A stretch of 6,469 nt of DNA, from the NCBI GenBank assembly GCA_937921835.1, contig CAKZVG010000353.1, forward strand, positions 1-6,469. The letters are read 5' to 3'. The notes beneath the pieces were generated by a model. It did not search any database. It had not been told where the DNA came from and saw only the letters and a list, made by a program, of their open reading frames with translations. Within the stretch, counting starts at the first letter, position 1; each line of letters starts with the position of its first letter. Shown here one piece after another: positions 4,198-6,469 of the stretch. A program made the position numbers and the translations under genes. Source of the stretch: an uncultured Bryobacteraceae bacterium. GTDB taxonomy: Bacteria > Acidobacteriota > Terriglobia > Bryobacterales > Bryobacteraceae.

Positions 4198-6469
4198 ATG
4201 AACAGCAGATCCTGTGGGTGGAGAGCCGAGAGCCGCCCGGAGGGGGGAGACTCCGGAGGCGGCCGGCTTGGGAACCGCATGTGGGCGCCGCAGCTCGCGG
4301 TGCTGGCCGCGCTGGCGCTGCTGCCGGCCTGGGGCGCCACGCTGGGCAAGGTGGTTTCCATCGGAGGGCACGCCTCCGACCTGGTCCTCGACGAGGCGCG
4401 GGGGGTTCTCTACATCGCGAACTTCACCGCCAACCGGATCGAAGTCATGTCGCTGGCCGACCATACGATTCAAACCTCGATGAACGTCGCGCCGCAGCCT
4501 GGCAGCCTCTCGCTGTCCCCGGACGGCCGCTATCTGCTGGTGGCGCACTTCGGGAACTTCGAGGCGCCGCACGTGCCGCGCAACGCGCTCACGGTCATCG
4601 ACCTGGTGTCGGGCGGCAAGCAGACCTTCGCCCTCGGGTCTCCCCCGCTCGGCGTGGCGTTCGGGATTAACGACCTGGCGCTGGTGGTGACCACCACCGA
4701 CTTCTCCCTCTTCGATCCGGTCAGCGGCACCACCCAGTTGTTGCGCACCATTGCCGACGTCACGGCCAAGACCCTGCCCGCCGCGCCGGCCAACTTCCCG
4801 CCGCAGATCGTGGCCGCTTCGCTCGGCGTTTCGGGCGACCGCACCCGGATCTACGGCCTGACCGACACCATGGAGTTCTTCTACGACGTGCTGACGCGGC
4901 AACTCCGGGTGCTCAACTACGTCTCCCAGCCCGAGATGGGGCCGCGCGTGGTGAGCGTCAACGCGGACGGATCGCAGTTCCTGGCCGGCTGGGCGCTGAA
5001 CGACCGCCAAGGGACGGTGCTGGCGCAATTCCCCAACCCGAAAGGTCTCTTGCATGTCGGCAGCCACGCCATCGACACGGCGCGCGGCCTGGTGTACGCG
5101 CAGATCCCGGAGGGCGCCCGGCAGCAGAGCACGCCGCCGCAGAGCCCGGCCCAGCCGCAGGCGCCCGCCACCCCGCAGGCGCCCGGGTCCGGCGCCACGC
5201 CCCCGGCCGGCGAACTCGGCCCGCCGGTGTTGCAGGTGCTCGACGCCGACAACCTCACGGTGCGGGAGCGCTACCAACTGGCGGAGAACCTGGCCGGCCG
5301 CAGCGTCCTCACCTCGGACGGAATGACGCTGTTCGCCATCTCCGACAGCGGCCTGACGATCATTCCCGTGGGCGCTCTTAACCAGGTGCGGCGGGTCGTG
5401 GCCAGCCACGAAGATCTGGTCTTCCGGGGTAACTTCTGCGACCGGCGGGTGGCCTCGCTCGAGCTCACGATCACCGATCCCGGCGGCGGCAGCACCGATT
5501 TCGTTCTGACCAGCACGCTGCCCGGCATCCAGATCTCGCCCCGCAGCGGGGTGACGCCCGCCACCGTGCGCGTGTCCATCGACCCGTCAGCATTTCTGAA
5601 CCAGAACGGGACCGCCAGCGGCGAGATCAAAATCGAATCTAGCCGCGCCGTGAACATCCCGCCCAGCGTCCGGGTGCTGGTGAACATGCGCGAACCGGAC
5701 CAGCGGGGCACGGTTTTCAATATCCCCGGCAAGCTGGTGGACGTGCTGGCCGACCCGGCCCGCGACCGCTTCTATGTTCTTCGCCAGGATAAGAACCAGG
5801 TGCTGGTCTACGAAGGATCCAACTACGGTCTGGTCGGCATCCTGCGGACCGGGAACACGCCCACCCAGTTGGCCATCACCTTCGACCGCCGCTACCTGAT
5901 CGTGGGCAACGACAATTCGCAGATCGCCAACGTGTTCGACCTGGAGACGTTGGAGCCTTCGGCGCCCATCCGCATGCCGTTCGGACACTATCCGCGCTCG
6001 GTGGCCAGCTCGGGCAACGCCATGCTGGCGGCCTGCCGGGTGGCCGGTCCCGAGCACACCATCGACCGCATCGACTTCCACACCCGCACGGCGGTGACGC
6101 TGCCCACGCTGGGGGTTTACAAGAACACCATCGACATCGACACGGTGCTGGTGGCCACCCCCAACGGCTCCTCGATCATGGCGGCGCAGAAAGACGGCAG
6201 CCTACTGCTCTACAACGCCAACGCCGACACCTTCACCATTTCCCGCAAGGAGCCGCAGCCGATCTCGGGCGCCTACGCCGCCTCCAGTTTCGACCAGTTC
6301 GTGATTGGATCCAAGTTGTTGAACTCCTCCCTTGTACCGGTGGGGCAGTTTGAAACCACCAGCGGGATTCCCTCCGGCTTCGCCTTCGTCGATCAGACCG
6401 GGCTGCGCACCACGGCGCCCTCCACCTCCGCGCCGGGCGTCATCCAGCGCGTGAGCCTCGCCGCCGGAT
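4198..6469 (+). CDS. Large exported protein with two beta-propeller regions and a BACON/Ig-like domain (3' end outside window)
   Basis: Open from the ATG at 4198 to the window edge, 757 complete codons without a stop. Seen: a long polar arginine-containing start (residues 1-27), a hydrophobic signal core around residues 32-45 with likely cleavage near residues 44-47 (PAWGA), then YVTN/Lactonase-like blades (LYIAN at 71-75, LSPDGRYLLVA at 106-116, VIDL at 133-136). A Pro/Gln/Ala-rich segment spans about 308-342. Residues ~402-498 form a beta-sandwich resembling BACON or Ig-like domains, beginning HEDLVFRGNFCDRR and ending in the alternating strand VRVLVN. A second propeller-like region starts near residue 504 (FYVLRQDKNQVLVYE at 525-539, FDRRYLIVGN at 562-571, VFDLETL at 579-585). 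Such multi-blade secreted proteins are common in Acidobacteriota; no enzyme active site is recognisable. Likely periplasmic or surface scaffold. Its link to the upstream pilus genes is unproven. The start could instead be the ATG at 4279 (residue 28). Confidence 0.85.
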   Translation, partial: MNSRSCGWRAESRPEGGDSGGGRLGNRMWAPQLAVLAALALLPAWGATLGKVVSIGGHASDLVLDEARGVLYIANFTANRIEVMSLADHTIQTSMNVAPQPGSLSLSPDGRYLLVAHFGNFEAPHVPRNALTVIDLVSGGKQTFALGSPPLGVAFGINDLALVVTTTDFSLFDPVSGTTQLLRTIADVTAKTLPAAPANFPPQIVAASLGVSGDRTRIYGLTDTMEFFYDVLTRQLRVLNYVSQPEMGPRVVSVNADGSQFLAGWALNDRQGTVLAQFPNPKGLLHVGSHAIDTARGLVYAQIPEGARQQSTPPQSPAQPQAPATPQAPGSGATPPAGELGPPVLQVLDADNLTVRERYQLAENLAGRSVLTSDGMTLFAISDSGLTIIPVGALNQVRRVVASHEDLVFRGNFCDRRVASLELTITDPGGGSTDFVLTSTLPGIQISPRSGVTPATVRVSIDPSAFLNQNGTASGEIKIESSRAVNIPPSVRVLVNMREPDQRGTVFNIPGKLVDVLADPARDRFYVLRQDKNQVLVYEGSNYGLVGILRTGNTPTQLAITFDRRYLIVGNDNSQIANVFDLETLEPSAPIRMPFGHYPRSVASSGNAMLAACRVAGPEHTIDRIDFHTRTAVTLPTLGVYKNTIDIDTVLVATPNGSSIMAAQKDGSLLLYNANADTFTISRKEPQPISGAYAASSFDQFVIGSKLLNSSLVPVGQFETTSGIPSGFAFVDQTGLRTTAPSTSAPGVIQRVSLAAG
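5155..5185 (+). repeat. Short in-frame direct repeat in the Pro/Gln/Ala linker
   Basis: CCGCAGGCGCCCG occurs at 5155-5167 and again at 5173-5185, an 18-base period that encodes two successive six-residue units, PQAPAT and PQAPGS. It lies in the low-complexity linker of the propeller protein and could expand or contract by slippage without changing frame. Confidence 0.6.

Noticed and set aside
5054..5326. Arg/Pro-rich + strand frame inside the propeller gene
   Set aside because: It is the Pro/Gln/Ala linker read out of frame; the in-frame product continues smoothly from 4198 to the window edge.
3157..5409. A 750-codon open frame on the minus strand
   Set aside because: It runs antisense across tadC, the microprotein, the intergenic region and the propeller gene. 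Its translation is rich in His, Arg, Gln and Gly with no domain-like pattern, as expected when the complement of a GC-rich gene set has few stops. The + strand genes are clearly recognisable.

Overview
The window looks like a GC-rich (roughly two-thirds G+C) bacterial chromosome segment carrying the inner-membrane and motor part of a Tad/Flp (type IVc) pilus locus, followed by a large secreted beta-propeller protein. The organism is probably an acidobacterium of the Bryobacterales/Solibacter type. This is inferred from the style of the downstream protein (YVTN-like propeller blades flanking a BACON-like beta-sandwich domain) and was not tested by any search. Everything supported lies on the + strand.

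Layout: (1) positions 3-590 hold the C-terminal part of a CpaE/TadZ-type ATPase whose start lies outside the window. (2) 605-1969 is a complete CpaF/TadA secretion ATPase with all its nucleotide-binding motifs. (3) 1981-2958 is TadB and (4) 2965-3885 is TadC, the paired inner-membrane platform proteins. (5) 3904-3996 is a 30-codon single-pass membrane microprotein with a strong ribosome binding site, easily missed in annotation. (6) 3997-4197 is a 201-base intergenic region containing a long imperfect stem-loop, a second perfect hairpin and a third hairpin next to the next gene's ribosome binding site. (7) 4198-6469 is the start of a large exported two-propeller protein that is still open at the window edge.

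How they work together: in known Tad systems the CpaE/TadZ protein helps position the machine at the pole, the CpaF/TadA hexamer hydrolyses ATP, and TadB/TadC convert that into pilin movement through the inner membrane. The gaps between genes 1 and 5 are 14, 11, 6 and 18 bases, so one polycistronic transcript with translational coupling is the simplest reading. Prepilin, prepilin peptidase, secretin and CpaB genes are not in the window and would be expected upstream or elsewhere. Whether the propeller protein belongs to the pilus system or is an independent downstream gene is undecided. The structured intergenic region suggests at least a partial transcriptional boundary.

The most interesting items are the 30-residue membrane protein tucked behind tadC, the structured intergenic region, and the secreted double-propeller protein beside the pilus genes. 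The four core Tad genes themselves look ordinary.
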